A stretch of DNA of 64,000 nt from Cervus elaphus (GCF_910594005.1 NC_057826.1:82147163-82211162), one strand, 5' to 3'; shown: positions 32,545-44,258, numbered from the stretch's first letter. Numbers and translations: made by a program. Notes: a model not told the origin generated them from the letters alone.

Positions 32545-32686
32545 TTAGCATAGTGTCAGTCGCTCAGTCGCTCCAGACTTTGCAACCCTGTGGATTGTAG
32601 CCCGCTAGGCTCCTCTCTCCATGGGCTTCTTCAGGCAAGAATACTGGAGTGGGTAGCCATTCCCTTCTCCAGGGCTCTTAGCATAG
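32545..32686 (-). mobile_element. Bov-A SINE body with target-site duplication
   Basis: 'CAGTCGCTCAGTCGCTCCAG', 'GCCCGCTAGGCTCCTCTCTC' and 'CCATTCCCTTCTCCAGGG' are present, truncated before the tRNA head. TTAGCATAG is duplicated exactly (32545-32553 and 32678-32686), so the truncated copy inserted as such. Confidence 0.9.
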
Positions 32687-32914
32687 AGAGAGTAAAAAAT
32701 AAGAGTGGGGGACAGGGTATGTCTCAGCTGTGACATTAATACATGCAAACAAAACAAAATGATGTCACTCCTGTCACATCTCAGGTCAGCATGAAGCTAC
32801 TGATGTATAGTTTTATGTGACCAGGATGGAATTTGGGAGCCAAAATCTAACTAGGGCACAGACAGGGAACATTCCAAGAGTGAGACGCTGCTTTTTACGG
32901 AGGCAGTGCTTCTG

Positions 32915-33125
32915 AGGATAAGTGTCAAAGGGATTAAGAATTTTGGAATCGGTCGCCTGGATTTGAATCCTGATTCTGTGATCTTAATGTCTCTAAGCTG
33001 AAGTTTCCCAACCTATAAAGTGGGGACAAAAATATCTGCTCTCAAGGGTGATGTGAGCAATATTCATCAAGTACTTAGCTCAGTCTGGCATATGATGAGC
33101 ATTCTCTCAATGGTAACCATCAGGG
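32915..33125 (+). repeat. MIR SINE, sense
   Basis: 'CCTGGATTTGAATCCTGATT', 'TGATCTTAATGTCTCTAAGC', 'CCAACCTATAAAGTGGGGAC', 'CTCAAGGGTGATGTGAGCAA' and 'TCTGGCATATGATGAGCATT' form an almost full-length MIR. Confidence 0.8.
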
Positions 33126-33316
33126 CTCACCAGTGAAGACCAAGGACCACATCACACAAACTCCCATAGTGAGCTTCCCCATATGTGGTCTTGTGACCTC
33201 TGCTTGTTCCCCATAGTGATAAGCAGTAAATTCCTGCACTGTAAAGGGTCAGGGGGCTGGCTTTCACAGGGAGCCTTGGACTGAAGTGCTAGGATGATTA
33301 TGTCTCTCCTCCTCGC

Positions 33317-33525
33317 TTCTAAAGAGGGACTTCCCTGGCAGTCTAGTGGTTAAGACTCTGCACTCCCAGTGCAGGGGGCCCGGGTTTGATCCCTGGTCAG
33401 GGAACTAGATCCCACATGCCGCAACTAAGGGCCTGCATGTGACAACAAAGATTCTGTGTGCCACAACTAAGATCCAGCACAGCCAAATAAATTTTAAAAA
33501 AATAAAGACGTCCATTTTAAAGAGG
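33317..33525 (+). mobile_element. CHR-type SINE with target-site duplication
   Basis: The head GGACTTCCCTGGCAGTCTAG, 'TTTGATCCCTGGTCAGGGAA', 'GCCACAACTAAGATCCAGCA' and an AATAAA-rich tail are present. TTCTAAAGAGG (33317-33327) and TTTTAAAGAGG (33515-33525) flank it. Confidence 0.9.
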
Positions 33526-33674
33526 AGCCCCTCCTACTAAGGAGGCCACAGTGGTCACAGCAGAAATGTTCCTATGGTTCCAGCCATGTGGTTAAAGGCA
33601 CCTGTAACATATAACATGGATCTTCAAAAACACGCTCAGGGGGAAGACAACTTCAGGTAACCGCTGCTGTGTGC

Positions 33675-34003
33675 TGTGCCTCGTTGCTCAGTCGTGTCCG
33701 ACTCTCTGCGACCCCATGGACTGTAGCCCTCCAGGTTCCTCTGTCCATGGGGATTCTCTAGGCAAGAATACTAGAGTGGGTTGCCATGCCTTCCTCCAGG
33801 GTATCTTCCCAACTCAGGGATCGAACTCAGGTCTCCCGCACTGCAGGTGGATTCTTTATTGTCTAAGCCAGCAGGGAAGCCCAAGAATACTGGAGTGGGT
33901 AGCCTATCCCTTCTCCAGGGGAACTTCCCGACCCAGGAATTGAACCACAGTCTCCTGCATTGCAGGTAGATTCTTTACCAGCTGAACTACCAGGGAAGCC
34001 CCA
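33675..34003 (-). mobile_element. Bov-tA SINE with two complete tRNA-like heads
   Basis: The antisense body 'CAGTCGTGTCCGACTCTCTG' is followed by a first head ending 'AGCCAGCAGGGAAGCCCAAG', then a partial body unit 'AATACTGGAGTGGGTAGCCT' and a second head ending 'GAACTACCAGGGAAGCCCC'. This is the most complete of the three two-head copies in the window. Confidence 0.88.
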
Positions 34004-34079
34004 GGGGCCTCCCTAGAAAGCAGGGGGAGCCACAGTGCTGCCTCTGCAGGCAGATTTGCCACCTAAATAGACGGTCCTC

Positions 34080-34290
34080 CACTTCAGGTAATTCTGTCCC
34101 CCAAGGAGCACCTGGAAACATCTGGAGACATTTTTTGAACCAGAAGAGCATCTTATTGGCATCTAGTGGGTAGAAACCAGAGATGCTGCTAATCTTCTAA
34201 CAGCGCATAGCACGGTCCCACAGCAAAGAATTGCCCCACCCAAAACGCCAATAGTTTTGAGACTGAGAAACTTTGGAGACATCAGACTTG
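34080..34290 (+). repeat. MER20 hAT-Charlie element
   Basis: 'CCCAAGGAGCACCTGGAAAC', 'TTGGCATCTAGTGGGTAGAA', 'AGAGATGCTGCTAATCTTCT', 'GCAAAGAATTGCCCCACCCA' and 'ACGCCAATAGTTTTGAGACT' match MER20 in order. Confidence 0.8.
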
Positions 34291-34399
34291 GATAGAAATC
34301 CTGAAGGTGACATTAGAAGGGAAGTCCCTTGAAAAGCAACCCACTTGGGTATGCAGCACATAGCTCAAGGCTGGCATTTGTCATCACAACAACAGCGAA

Positions 34400-34625
34400 C
34401 AATGACAGCAACACCAACAGAGCAATTACTGGGTCAAATATCATCCGAAACATCCTAAATTCACATCATCCTCAGAACAACCTATGCAATAGGTACTATT
34501 TCCAGCCCCGTTTCACAGATGACAAAACTGAGGCACAGGACCTTGCCCAAGGTCCAAAATTAGTAAGCAGCAGAACCAGGTATCAACTAGGCAGTCTGGC
34601 TTCGGAGTCTAAGTTCACATAGTAG
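34400..34625 (-). repeat. MIR SINE, antisense
   Basis: 'CATCATCCTCAGAACAACCT', 'ATGCAATAGGTACTATTTCC', 'TTTCACAGATGACAAAACTG', 'GCCCAAGGTCCAAAATTAGT', 'AGGCAGTCTGGCTTCGGAGT' are clear, ordered and near full length. Confidence 0.85.
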
Positions 34626-36529
34626 GCACTTGGTAAGTGTTTGATGAGTTAATAGGGAAAAAAGAGATGAACTTGGCCATAAGTAAAACCATGCATCAAA
34701 TATATAAGAGAAGCAATACAAACAGAATAAAATTAGGAGCAAAAGGATACTGACTCATCCTCTATTTCTCCAAACAACCAGGCAGTGAGCATCCTGTGGA
34801 GGGGCTGGAAGTTGGCTGGTATGTGAGGACTCCACAAGGACAGTGGCCTTAAGACTGCACTGTTCATTTTCTTTTCCAAAGACCAAGATTTGTGGCCTAA
34901 GTGATAAGTTATTCTGTCTGTCAAAACTTTGTTTTAACTGTAATTTGGCCTGGAAACATAACATAGTGGGGAATTTAGAAGTTATTTTAAAAACACCTTT
35001 TTATGGTTGAGTTTTGTGTGTATAAGTGTGGGACGGAATGGAAATTTCAAGAAAAACTTAAAGTACATAAAATACTCATTTTTTCTTATAACTATTTATA
35101 GTCTCAGAGTAACTTTGTTAGGGTCAACACATACAAAAAAAAATCTATTCTGTATAATTTGGCTTGTTTGTAGTAATATCACATTTGAGATATGAGTATT
35201 AGACTAGAGTTTACTCATACAATAATAACAAATTTATAACATATTTATTTTTAAATACTCTTACAAATGGAACCACAAACTTCCAAAGTAAGGAATTTAT
35301 AAACTTGGGTTGTATGTGTTTCTGGGAAGCAGGAAAATCACTCAGAACAAAAAAAATACTCACAATATAGAAAAATAAAGCTTTTTTTTTTTGTCCTTGA
35401 ACTTAGTACAAATTAAATACCTAAAAGAAGTTTTTAAAGATGTCAGGGTAGAGGGCGTCATTAGGGAAGGAACCCTCAAAACTCAATGGATATAATTTTT
35501 GCCATTAAAAATGCCTTGGTTTCCCGAGCTTACACTATCCCAGAGTCTGCTTCCTCTGATGCGCCCTCATCATCTTCACAGACTTCTACAAATAGAATAC
35601 ATGACAGCTATGACTTCCTTCCTGTCTTCCTGGCGCCAGGCATGGGCAGTTGATATCAGGATAGACGGGACAAAGACTCCTCCACAGGAGAGACCTGGTA
35701 GATAGCCCCAGGCTGGGAGGATGAAAAACCCACCCAAGTTAAGCCAACCAAGGCTGGAGAAGGCAAAGAGTGCCAAAGGGCTGGGCAGGCAGACCCCGTC
35801 TGCAGTCGAGGAAGTCAGCAAGCATTGGCCAACCCAGTGAAAGCCGGGTTCTAGGCAGAGTGGTTTCTTCTACATTCCACTTTATCCCATCTACCCCCGG
35901 GCAAAATGAACACTCAGGAAAAAAAAAAAAAAAAAATTGGAGATCTGGTAGGGAATTCTGGCCTTAAACCAGAAAAAGGCTAAGAGGCCAGGAATGCCCC
36001 ATTATGTCTATGCCCAGACTAAAAGCTGAAGATGTGCTCTTTCTGCTATGTTGTCAAGGGCTTTCTGAACATGCAGTCTTAAGCTTGCTGTTCCATTTGT
36101 AATAGAAGCAAATTTGATTTTTTAGCCATTGGGTTTGAATCCAAGAGATTTGGCAAAGCATGAATTAATGAACATTGACATTCTTCCCAGTCCTTAATAA
36201 GGTCTTTTTACTTTAATTTCTTCATTTCTCATAAGTAGAAGTACTCTTAATTTTTCAGAAGCAGTCAGTTATATTTATGCCATTAGAAACAGAAGGTTTG
36301 ACAAATACCAGCTGGAAAAGACACAGTGCCTGCTTTAGAGTCAGCTTCCAACTCTGCAAGGGTTCTGTGGCTGGACACTCAATAGCAAATGAGAATGCGC
36401 CTTATGCTGTACTTTGAAGAGCATCTTTGTTTCCTGGTAACACTCAAAGGACAATCCCACACTGCTCCAAAGACTTACAGTGCGATTTCAGTACTGGCAT
36501 TTAATGCACTGCATTTTCTTTAGCCTTTT
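34626..36529. other. AT-rich unique stretch
   Basis: Almost 2 kb without a recognisable repeat. It contains an 18-base A run at about 35919-35936, which could mark a decayed retroposon tail, although no parent is recognisable upstream. Confidence 0.45.
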
Positions 36530-36835
36530 CTTTATTTAGATATAATGTATTAATATAAGAAGCACATCAAGTAGGCTCATGATGAATGTACAGCTCCTGA
36601 CACATTTAAGACCTAAATAACCAGCACTGAGCTCAAGATTGAGAATATTTCCTACATCCTGGAAGGTTTCCTCTTGCCCCTTACTAGTCAATCCCACCCT
36701 CTTCAAAGGTTTCCATTATTCTGATTTTATTTTTATGACATTATTAGCTTTGCCTGTTCTTGAATGAAATATAAATGGACTTATACTGTAGGTACTTTTG
36801 TGTCTGGTGTCTTAACAATCAGTAAGCAAAACATA
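36530..36835 (-). repeat. L1M 3' UTR, antisense (first copy)
   Basis: 'TTTATTTAGATATAATGTAT', 'CAGTCAATCCCACCC'-like text at 36690, 'TGACATTATTAGCTTTGCCT' and 'ACTTTTGTGTCTGGTGTCTT' resemble an L1M 3' UTR in antisense. It lies just left of the large L1 and may be a separate copy. Confidence 0.6.
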
Positions 36836-37127
36836 TTCAGTAAATGGAATTCATGAGAAATTTACCCAGTTGGTGCTTATATGAATAGTTTATTATTAAC
36901 AACTTTATTGAAGTATAATTGACACACAATAAATCATACATATTTGAAGTGTACAATTTGATAAGATTGCTCATATGTATTGACCCATGAAATCATCCCC
37001 ATCATCAAGATAATGTACATACAGATCACCCCAAAGTTTTCTTTGTATTGTGTGATCATCTTCACTTCCTGGCCTTCTCAATCCCCCACAAATACAGATA
37101 TGCTTTCCATCATTAGAGATTAGTTTG

Positions 37128-38056
37128 TCAAGAAGCAACAGTTAGAACCAGACATGGAACAACAGACTGGTTCCAAGTAGGAAAAGGAGTATGTCAAGGC
37201 TGTATATTGTCACCCTGCTTATTTAACTTATATGCAGAGTACATCATGTGAAATGCCAGGCTGGATGAAGCACAAGCTGGAATCAAGATTGCCAGGAGAA
37301 ATATCAATAACCTCAGATGTGTGGATGACACCACCCTTACGGCAGAAAGCGAAGAGGAACTAAAGAGCCTGTTGATAAAAGTGAAAGAGGAGAGTGAAAA
37401 AGTTGGCTTAAAGCTCAACATTCAAAAAACTAATATCACGGCATCCGGTTCCATCACTTCATGGCAAATAGATGGGGAAACAATGGAAACAGTGACAGAC
37501 TTTATTTTCTTGGGCTCCAAAATCACTGCTGTCATGAAATCAAAAGACACTTGCTCCTTGGAAGAAAAGCTATGACCAACCTAGACAGCATATTAAAAAG
37601 CAGAGACATTATTTTGCTGACAAAGGTCCGTCTAGCCAAAGTTATGGTTTTTCCAGTAGTCATGTATAGATGTGAGAGTTAGACCATAAAGAAAGTTGAG
37701 TGCCGAAAAATTGATGCTTTTGAACTGTGGTGTTGGAGAAGACTCTTGAGAGTCCCTTGGATTGCAAGATCAAATCAGTCAATCCAAAAGGAAATCGGTC
37801 CTGAATATTCATTGGAAGGACTGATGCTGAAGCTAAAGCTCCAATACTTTGGCCACCTGATGTGAAGAACTGACTCATTGGAAAAGACCCTGATGCTGGG
37901 AAAGACTGAAGGCAGGAGGAGAAGGGGATAACAGAGGATGAGATGGTTGGATGGCATCACCGACTTGATGGACATGGGAAGCCTGGCATGCTGCATGCAG
38001 CACATGGGGTCGCAAAGAGTCAGACATGACTGAGCGACTGAAATGAACTGAACTAC
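37128..38056 (+). pseudogene. BovB LINE reverse transcriptase remnant and 3' tail
   Basis: This is the longest BovB piece in the window, about 930 bp. It starts in the reverse-transcriptase domain ('AACAGACTGGTTCCAAGTAG', then 'CCCTGCTTATTTAACTTATA') and runs to the 3' end 'CATGACTGAGCGACTGAAAT'. One open segment (37321-37575) encodes DDTTL, followed by a lysine- and glutamate-rich helix and a GETMETVTDFIFLGSKIT segment typical of BovB RT. The usual YADD catalytic signature reads C-V-D-D here: the aspartates are kept, but Y and A are replaced. A further open segment (37461-37682) in another frame shows a frameshift. BovB is a non-LTR retrotransposon of the RTE clade that supplies the machinery and tail used by Bov-tA and Bov-A SINEs. 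This copy is 5'-truncated, frameshifted and inactive. It sits inside the L1 with a clean junction (GATTAGTTTG before, CATTTCCTAG after). Confidence 0.88.
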
Positions 38057-38223
38057 ATTTCCTAGAAGTTTATATAAATGAATTAATATAGTGTGTCCAT
38101 TTAACTGTTGATGGACATTTGGGTTACTTCCAGTTTATGGCAAAAAAAGCTGCTATGAATATTCCTATACAAGTTTATGTATGGATATATATATCCTTTT
38201 CTCTTGGGTAAAAACTGAATCAT

Positions 38224-38489
38224 ATGATAGGCATGGGGCTTCCCACGAGGTGCTTGTGGAAAAGAACCCATCTCCCAAAGCAGGAGACCTAAGAGATCCC
38301 TGGGTCAATTCCTGCAGGTTCAATCCCTAGGTCAGGAAGACCCCCTGGAGGAGAGAATGGCAACCCACCTCAGTATTCCTGACTGGAAAATCACATGAAC
38401 AGAGGAGCCTGGCAGGCTACGGTCCATAGGGGCACAAAGAGTTGGACACGACTGAAGTGACTTAGCACACACACATGCATGATAGGTAT
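38224..38489 (+). mobile_element. Bov-tA SINE with target-site duplication, in L1
   Basis: The head GGGGCTTCCCACGAGGTGCT, a locally duplicated 'GATCCCTGGGTCAATTCCTG' / 'GGTTCAATCCCTAGGTCAGG' box-B region, the body and a CACACACATGC tail are present. ATGATAGGCAT (38224-38234) and ATGATAGGTAT (38479-38489) flank it. Confidence 0.9.
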
Positions 38490-39329
38490 ATGAGTAATTT
38501 TTTTTAACTAAAATTTTTTAACTAAAATTTTAAAAAAAATTTTTTTAACCTGTATTCTAGAATAGTCTGTCATTTTTATAATCTCACTAACAGCCTACAA
38601 GGGAGGTAGTTCCTCCTTGTCACCATCAGCATTTGATCTTTTAAATTCAAGCTACTCTAGTAGGTGTGTAGTCGTATCTCACTGTGATTTTAATTTGTAT
38701 TTCCCTAATGACTAATGACGTTGAGCATCTTTTCCTGAGCTTATTTGCCAACCAGGTACCTTCCTTAGTGAAGCATCATTTCACATCTTTTGCTTACTCT
38801 TGTATCAGGTTGTTTTCCCTTATTATTGGGTTTTGAGTGCTCCTTATATATTCTGAACACAAGTCCTTTATCAATATATGCTTTGTACATATTTTCTCTC
38901 AGTCTGTGGCTTGTCTTTCCCTTCTTAAAAGAGTAGAAGTTAGTAGTTTTGATAAAATTTAACCAATCAACTCTTTCTTTTATGGGTCATGATTTTGATG
39001 ATGTATCTGAAAAATAAAATCTCTAGCTAGTTCTAGTCACAAGTATTTTCTCCTTTGTTTCCTTCTAGAAGTTTTAAAGATTTAGGTTTTACATTTAGAT
39101 TTATGATCCATTTTGAGTTAATTTTTGTGTATTGAACAAGGTATAGATTGACTGTTCACTCTTTTGCATGTGGATACCCAATTGTCCCAGGATTATTTAT
39201 TGAAATATTACCTTTTTTCCACTGAATTACCTTTGCATTTTTTCCCAAAAATCAGTTGACCATATATTTGTGGATTTATTTCTATACTCTATTCTGTTAC
39301 ACTGTTTATCTACCTTGATGCCAAAAACA

Positions 39330-39545
39330 TGGGCTTCCCCAGTGTCTCAGATGGTAAAGAATCCACCTGCAGTGTGGGAGACCTGAGTTCAATCCTTGAG
39401 TCAGGAAGATCCCCTGGAGAAGGGAATGGATACCCACTCCAGTATTCTTGCCTGGAGAATTTCATGGACAGAGGAGCCTGGCAGGCTACAGTCCATGGGG
39501 TTGCAAGGGGTCAGACACCACCGACTGACTCTCACTTCACTTCCT
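39330..39545 (+). mobile_element. Bov-tA SINE, in L1
   Basis: The head GGGCTTCCCCAGTGTCTCAG, 'GAGTTCAATCCTTGAGTCAG', 'GGAATGGATACCCACTCCAG' and the end 'CACTTCACTTCC' are present. The L1 resumes with GACTGTAGCTTTATAAT. Confidence 0.88.
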
Positions 39546-40137
39546 GACTGTAGCTTTATAATAATGCAAATATTAGGTAGTGTAGCTCCTGGGATTTTGT
39601 TCTTTTTCTTGAATTTTTTTTTTTGGCTATTCTAGGTCCTCTGCATTTCATAAAGGATTTTTAAATATATCTGTTAATTTTTGTAAAAAGTCTTCTGGGA
39701 ATTTTATTGGAATTGTGTTAAATCTAGAGATCAAGTTTGGGAGATGATCATCTTAATAATATTAAGTTCCTTACTGATAAAAATAGTATGTTTATCCATT
39801 TAACTCTAATTTCTCTCAACAGTGTTTTACAGGTATAAATGTATAGATCATTCACGTCTTTTGTCAGATTTTGTAAATGACTTTCTTTTTAATTTAATTT
39901 TCTATTATTCATTAGCAGTTACAGAAATACAATTAATTCTTTGCATATTGATCTTGTATCCAATAATTTAGCTAACTCACATATGGTCTTTTTTATATAT
40001 TATCAGATTTTCTACAGACAATTCTGCTGTCTGAAAACAAAGACAAGTTTATTTCTTTCCAATCTGTATATGTCTTGTTTCTTTTCATTGCCTGACTGCA
40101 TTGGTCCGAGCCTCCAATCCTGTGCGCAACAGAAGCA

Positions 40138-40507
40138 GTGAGGGCGCTTCCCTGGCGGTTCAGTGGTAGAGAATCCCTTGCCGACGCAGGAGACTCGGGT
40201 TCAGTTCCTGATCCGGGAAGATCCCACATGCTGCGGAGCAGCTAAGCCTCTGTGCCGCAACTAGTAAGCCTGTGCTCCAGAGCCGAGGAGCCGCAACCAG
40301 TGAGCCCCTGAGACGGAACTACCAAGCCTGCAGCCCCAGCGCCGTCCTCCGCGACAGGGGAAGCCACTGCAGTGAGAAGCCGGCGCACGGCAACTGGAGA
40401 TAGTCCCCGCTGGTCACAGCTAGAGAAAGGCTTGTACGGCAACGGAGACCCAGAACAGCCAAAAACAAACAAACAAACAAACATAGAAAAAGAAGACATG
40501 GTGAGGG
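40138..40507 (+). mobile_element. Near full-length CHR-2-type SINE with target-site duplication, in L1
   Basis: The head CTTCCCTGGCGGTTCAGTGG is followed by the repetitive CHR body ('GTGCCGCAACTAGTAAGCCT', 'CAGTGAGAAGCCGGCGCACG', 'CTAGAGAAAGGCTTGTACGG') and a (CAAA)n tail. GTGAGGG flanks both sides (40138-40144 and 40501-40507). It is a CpG-rich island within the AT-rich L1. Confidence 0.9.
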
Positions 40508-40571
40508 AAAATATCACTGGCTTTTCTTGATCTTAGAAGGAAAGCGTTCAGTCTTTCACCATTAAGAATGG

Positions 40572-40732
40572 TTGCTGTTGTTGTTAAGTCGCCAAGTCGT
40601 CTCCGACTCTTTGCAACTCCATGGACTTGCAGCATTCCAGGCTTCCTTGTCCCTCATCCTCTCCTGGAGTGTGCCCAAGTTCATGCCCACTGAACTGGTG
40701 ATGCCATCCATTCTCATCCTCTGTCATTAGCT
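40572..40732 (-). mobile_element. BovB 3' tail fragment, antisense, in L1
   Basis: 'GTTGCTGTTGTTGTTAAGTC', 'GTCTCCGACTCTTTGCAACT', 'TGTGCCCAAGTTCATGCCCA' and 'GTGATGCCATCCATTCTCAT' are present, truncated by about 160 bp. The L1 resumes with AGCTATAGGTTTTAAGG. Confidence 0.82.
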
Positions 40733-41251
40733 ATAGGTTTTAAGGAAATATCCTTTATCAGGTTAAATCAAGTTTCCTTTCATTCCTACTTTGCTGAGAG
40801 TTTTTATCATAAATGGATATCAGATTTTGTCAAAACTTCTCTGCATTTAATGAGGTAGCCATATGACTTTTCTCTTTTAGTTTGCGTACCAGTTTATTTC
40901 TAAATGTTGAACTAAACTTGAATGCCTAGAATAAAGCCCACTTATTCATGATGCATATCATTTCTTATAACGTTGGATTTAATTTCCTAACATTTTAATT
41001 AGAGCTTTTGTATCTATGTTCATTATGAACAACCGTCTATAGTTTTCTTATCTTTTAAAATCTTTATTTGTCTTTGGTATGTAATGCTGGTCTCGGAATG
41101 AGTTGGAAAGTTCTCTTTCTCTTCAATTTTCTAGAAGAGTTTGTGTAAAATTAGTATTATTTTCTTCCTTAAATGCTTATAAGAATTCATCAGAAAAGCC
41201 ATCAGGAGTTTTCTTTGCAGGAAGGTTTTTAACTACAAATTCTATTACTTT

Positions 41252-41616
41252 AATAAATATAGAATGTTCAGAATATTTAGATAACCTATTTCTTTTTAAT
41301 TATTATATAATTAATAACAATTATTATATAATATATATTATTTATATATAATAGGCATATAATAGACATACTAATAGATATACTAATAGATATATAATAG
41401 ATATAATAAATATATATATATTATATATATCTAAATATAACCTAAAATATACCTAAATAGAACCTATATCTTTGGTAGTCTGTATCTTTCAGATGATTTG
41501 TCTTTTTCAATAAATATAGAATATTCAGAATATTTAGATAACCTAAATATAGGTTATCTATTTCTTTTTAAGTGAGCTTTGGTAGTCTGTATCTTTCAGA
41601 TGATTTGTCTTTTTCA
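41252..41616. repeat. Internal tandem duplication of L1 with AT-rich expansion
   Basis: Segment A (36 bp, starting AATAAATATAGAAT) occurs at 41252-41287 and 41509-41544 with one mismatch. Segment B (39 bp, starting TTTGGTAGTCTGTATC) occurs at 41471-41509 and 41578-41616 without mismatch. The order A-B-A-B shows a tandem duplication. In the first unit about 150 bp of TATA-rich repeat separates A from B. Confidence 0.9.
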
Positions 41617-42418
41617 TCTAAGTTGCTGAATTTATAAGAATAAAGGATTCATAATATTTCCTTATTATCCTTATTAATACCCTTACTAATATCTACAGAA
41701 TCTGTGGTGATGTTACCACTCTGTCTCCTGATAATGATCATTTATGCCTTCAATTTTTTCTCTAATGATTCTGGTTCAAGATTTATCCATTTCATTGATC
41801 GTTCAAAGAACCAACTTTTGGAATAAATGGTTTCCTTTATGGTTTTTCTGTTTCTACTTTACAGGTTTCTGCTTTGATCTTTATTATTTCCTTTCTTCTT
41901 ACTTTGAGTTTAATTACTGTCCTCTTTCTAGTTGTTTATAGTGGAAAGCTGAGGTTACTGATTTGAGACCTTTTTTGTCTTTATAGTTGATTAGTTATAT
42001 AAATTTACCCCTGTGTGCTATTTTAGCAGCATCTCACAATATTTTTTTTTAATTTCATTCAGGTCAAAGTAATTTCTAATTTCTCTTTCATCTCTTCTTT
42101 GAGATGGATTATTTAGAAATGTTTTATTCCATTCCAAATATTTAGGAATTCTCCAGATATCTTTTATACTGATTGCTAAATCAATTCCACAGTGATTAGA
42201 GAATAAACTGTGATTTGAATCATGTCTATTGAGACTTGCTTTAAGGCCCCAAATATGATTTATCTTACTAAATGTTCTTCATGCACCTGAAAAGAATACA
42301 TGTCTGATTTTGTTTGGGGGAATGTTCTACAAATATCCATTGGGTCCAGTTGACTGATGGTCATAGTCAAATCTTCTCCATTCTTACCGATTTTTCTGTT
42401 TAAGTACTCTATCAGTGT

Positions 42419-42607
42419 TTGGAAAGGGGGTGGTTCAGTTGGTAAAAAATCTGCATGCAATGCAGGAGACCCAGGTTCATCCCCAGGCCGGGAATATCCC
42501 AAGGAGGAGAAAATGACAATTCACTCCAGTATTCTTGCCTGGGAAATCCCACGGCAGGCTCCAGTCCATGGGGTTACAAGAGTAGGACATGACTTAGAGA
42601 CTAAACC
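42419..42607 (+). mobile_element. Bov-tA SINE, degraded, in L1
   Basis: 'GGTGGTTCAGTTGGTAAAAA', 'TGCATGCAATGCAGGAGACC', 'CACTCCAGTATTCTTGCCTG' and 'GACATGACTTAGAGACTAAA' are present. The middle of the body is shortened. Confidence 0.85.
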
Positions 42608-43982
42608 ACCACCATTAAAACCTCAGGCCGTAACTGTGGATTTTTCTGTTTCTCCTTGCAGTTATTCAGATTTACTTTGGTAATTTGAAGCTCTATTATT
42701 AGGTACATAAATGTTTAGGATTGTTATGTCCTCTGATGAATTGACCCCTTTAACATCATGAAATGACTTTTTTATATTTGGTGATATTCTTTGCTCTAAA
42801 ATCTACTTTATCTGATATTGACAGAGTCTCTCTAGCTTCCTTTTGACTAATGTTAACATGGTGTGTCTTCTTCCATCCTTCTAGCTTTAACCTAATCTGT
42901 GTCTTTATGGTTAAGTGTGTTTCCTGTAGACAGCATACAGTTGAGTGTCTTGTTTTTTATCCATCCTGCTCAAACTCCGCCTTTTTAGTTGAGGTGTTTT
43001 TGTAATTATTAATATAACTATATTTCAATCTATCTACTTGCTATTTGTTTTCTAGTTATCCCATCTCTTTTTCTTCTATTTCTGTCTTTTTCTGAATTAT
43101 TGGAGTATTTTATTTCCTAAAACAATTCTTTGAGCTAAAATTATTTGATTTCTTACTTTGTTATTTTAAGGTTTATAATATACATCTTTAACTTATTGTA
43201 GTCCACTTTCAAGTTATATACAATTTTATACATAGGAACCTTACAATATTATACTTCCATTTATCCTCTTCTGGCATTTACAATATTGTTCCCATATATT
43301 TTACTTACACATACATTATTACCTCCACAATACATTATATTATTTTCATTTAAAGAGTCAATCTTTGAAAGAGACTTAAATATTTTTCAAAACTGCATAT
43401 ATTTACCCATGTAGTTATTATTTCTGGTTCATTTCATGTATAGATCTATATTTTTTTGTATCAGTTTCCTTCTGCTTAAAGAATTTCCTTTAACAATTTT
43501 GGTGTTACAAGTGTGACTCAGCACTTATGTATGAACACATCTTTATTTTCATTTCTGAAAGATGTTTTTTTCTGGGTATAGAATTCCAGGTTGACAGTTT
43601 TATTCTTTCAGTATTTTAAAGATATTGCTTCACATGCCTGAGAGAAGACAAGGAATATATTGTCATCTTTTTCTTTGTTTCTGTAGATGTAATGTGTTTT
43701 TTCCCCCTCTAAGGGATTCAAATTTTTGTTTCCTTTTATCACTGAATTTTAAGCAATTTGATCATGGTGTAAAGGTGCCATTTTATTCATGTTTCTAGTG
43801 TTTGGAGTTCAATGGTATTCTTAGAATCATGGTTTTAATCAAAATCAGAGTATTTCCCAATACTTGAAAAAATACTTGCCTGTCACCCCTCACTTCTCCT
43901 TTTGGTGCTTCAACTGCATACACATAAATTCACCTGAAGTCATTACAGGGTTCACTGATGCTCATCCTCTTTTTTAAAATTC

Positions 43983-44258
43983 TTTTTCAGTTCAGTTCAG
44001 TCGCTCAGTTGTGTCTCTTTGTGATCCCATGAACAGCCGCACGCCAGGCCTCCCTGTGTATCACCAACTCCTGGAGTCCACCCAAACCCATGTCCATTGA
44101 GTCAATGATGCCATCCAACCATCTCATCCTCTGTCGTCCCCTTCTCCTCCTGCCCTCAATCTTTCCCAGCATCAGGGTCTTTTCCAATGAGTCAGCTCTT
44201 CGCATCAGGTGGCCAAAGTATTGGAGTTTCCACTTCAACCTCAGTCCTACCAATGAAA
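43983..44258 (-). mobile_element. BovB LINE 3' end, antisense, in L1
   Basis: 'CAGTTCAGTTCAGTCGCTCA', 'GTCCACCCAAACCCATGTCC', 'CCAACCATCTCATCCTCTGT', 'CCAGCATCAGGGTCTTTTCC' and 'AGTCCTACCAATGAAA' are present. It is close to the family sequence, hence comparatively young. On its own strand a frame of about 80 codons is still open. Confidence 0.9.

Noticed and set aside
35500..35936. Possible processed pseudogene ending in an 18-base A run
   Set aside because: No recognisable parent gene in the upstream sequence and no target duplication seen around the run.
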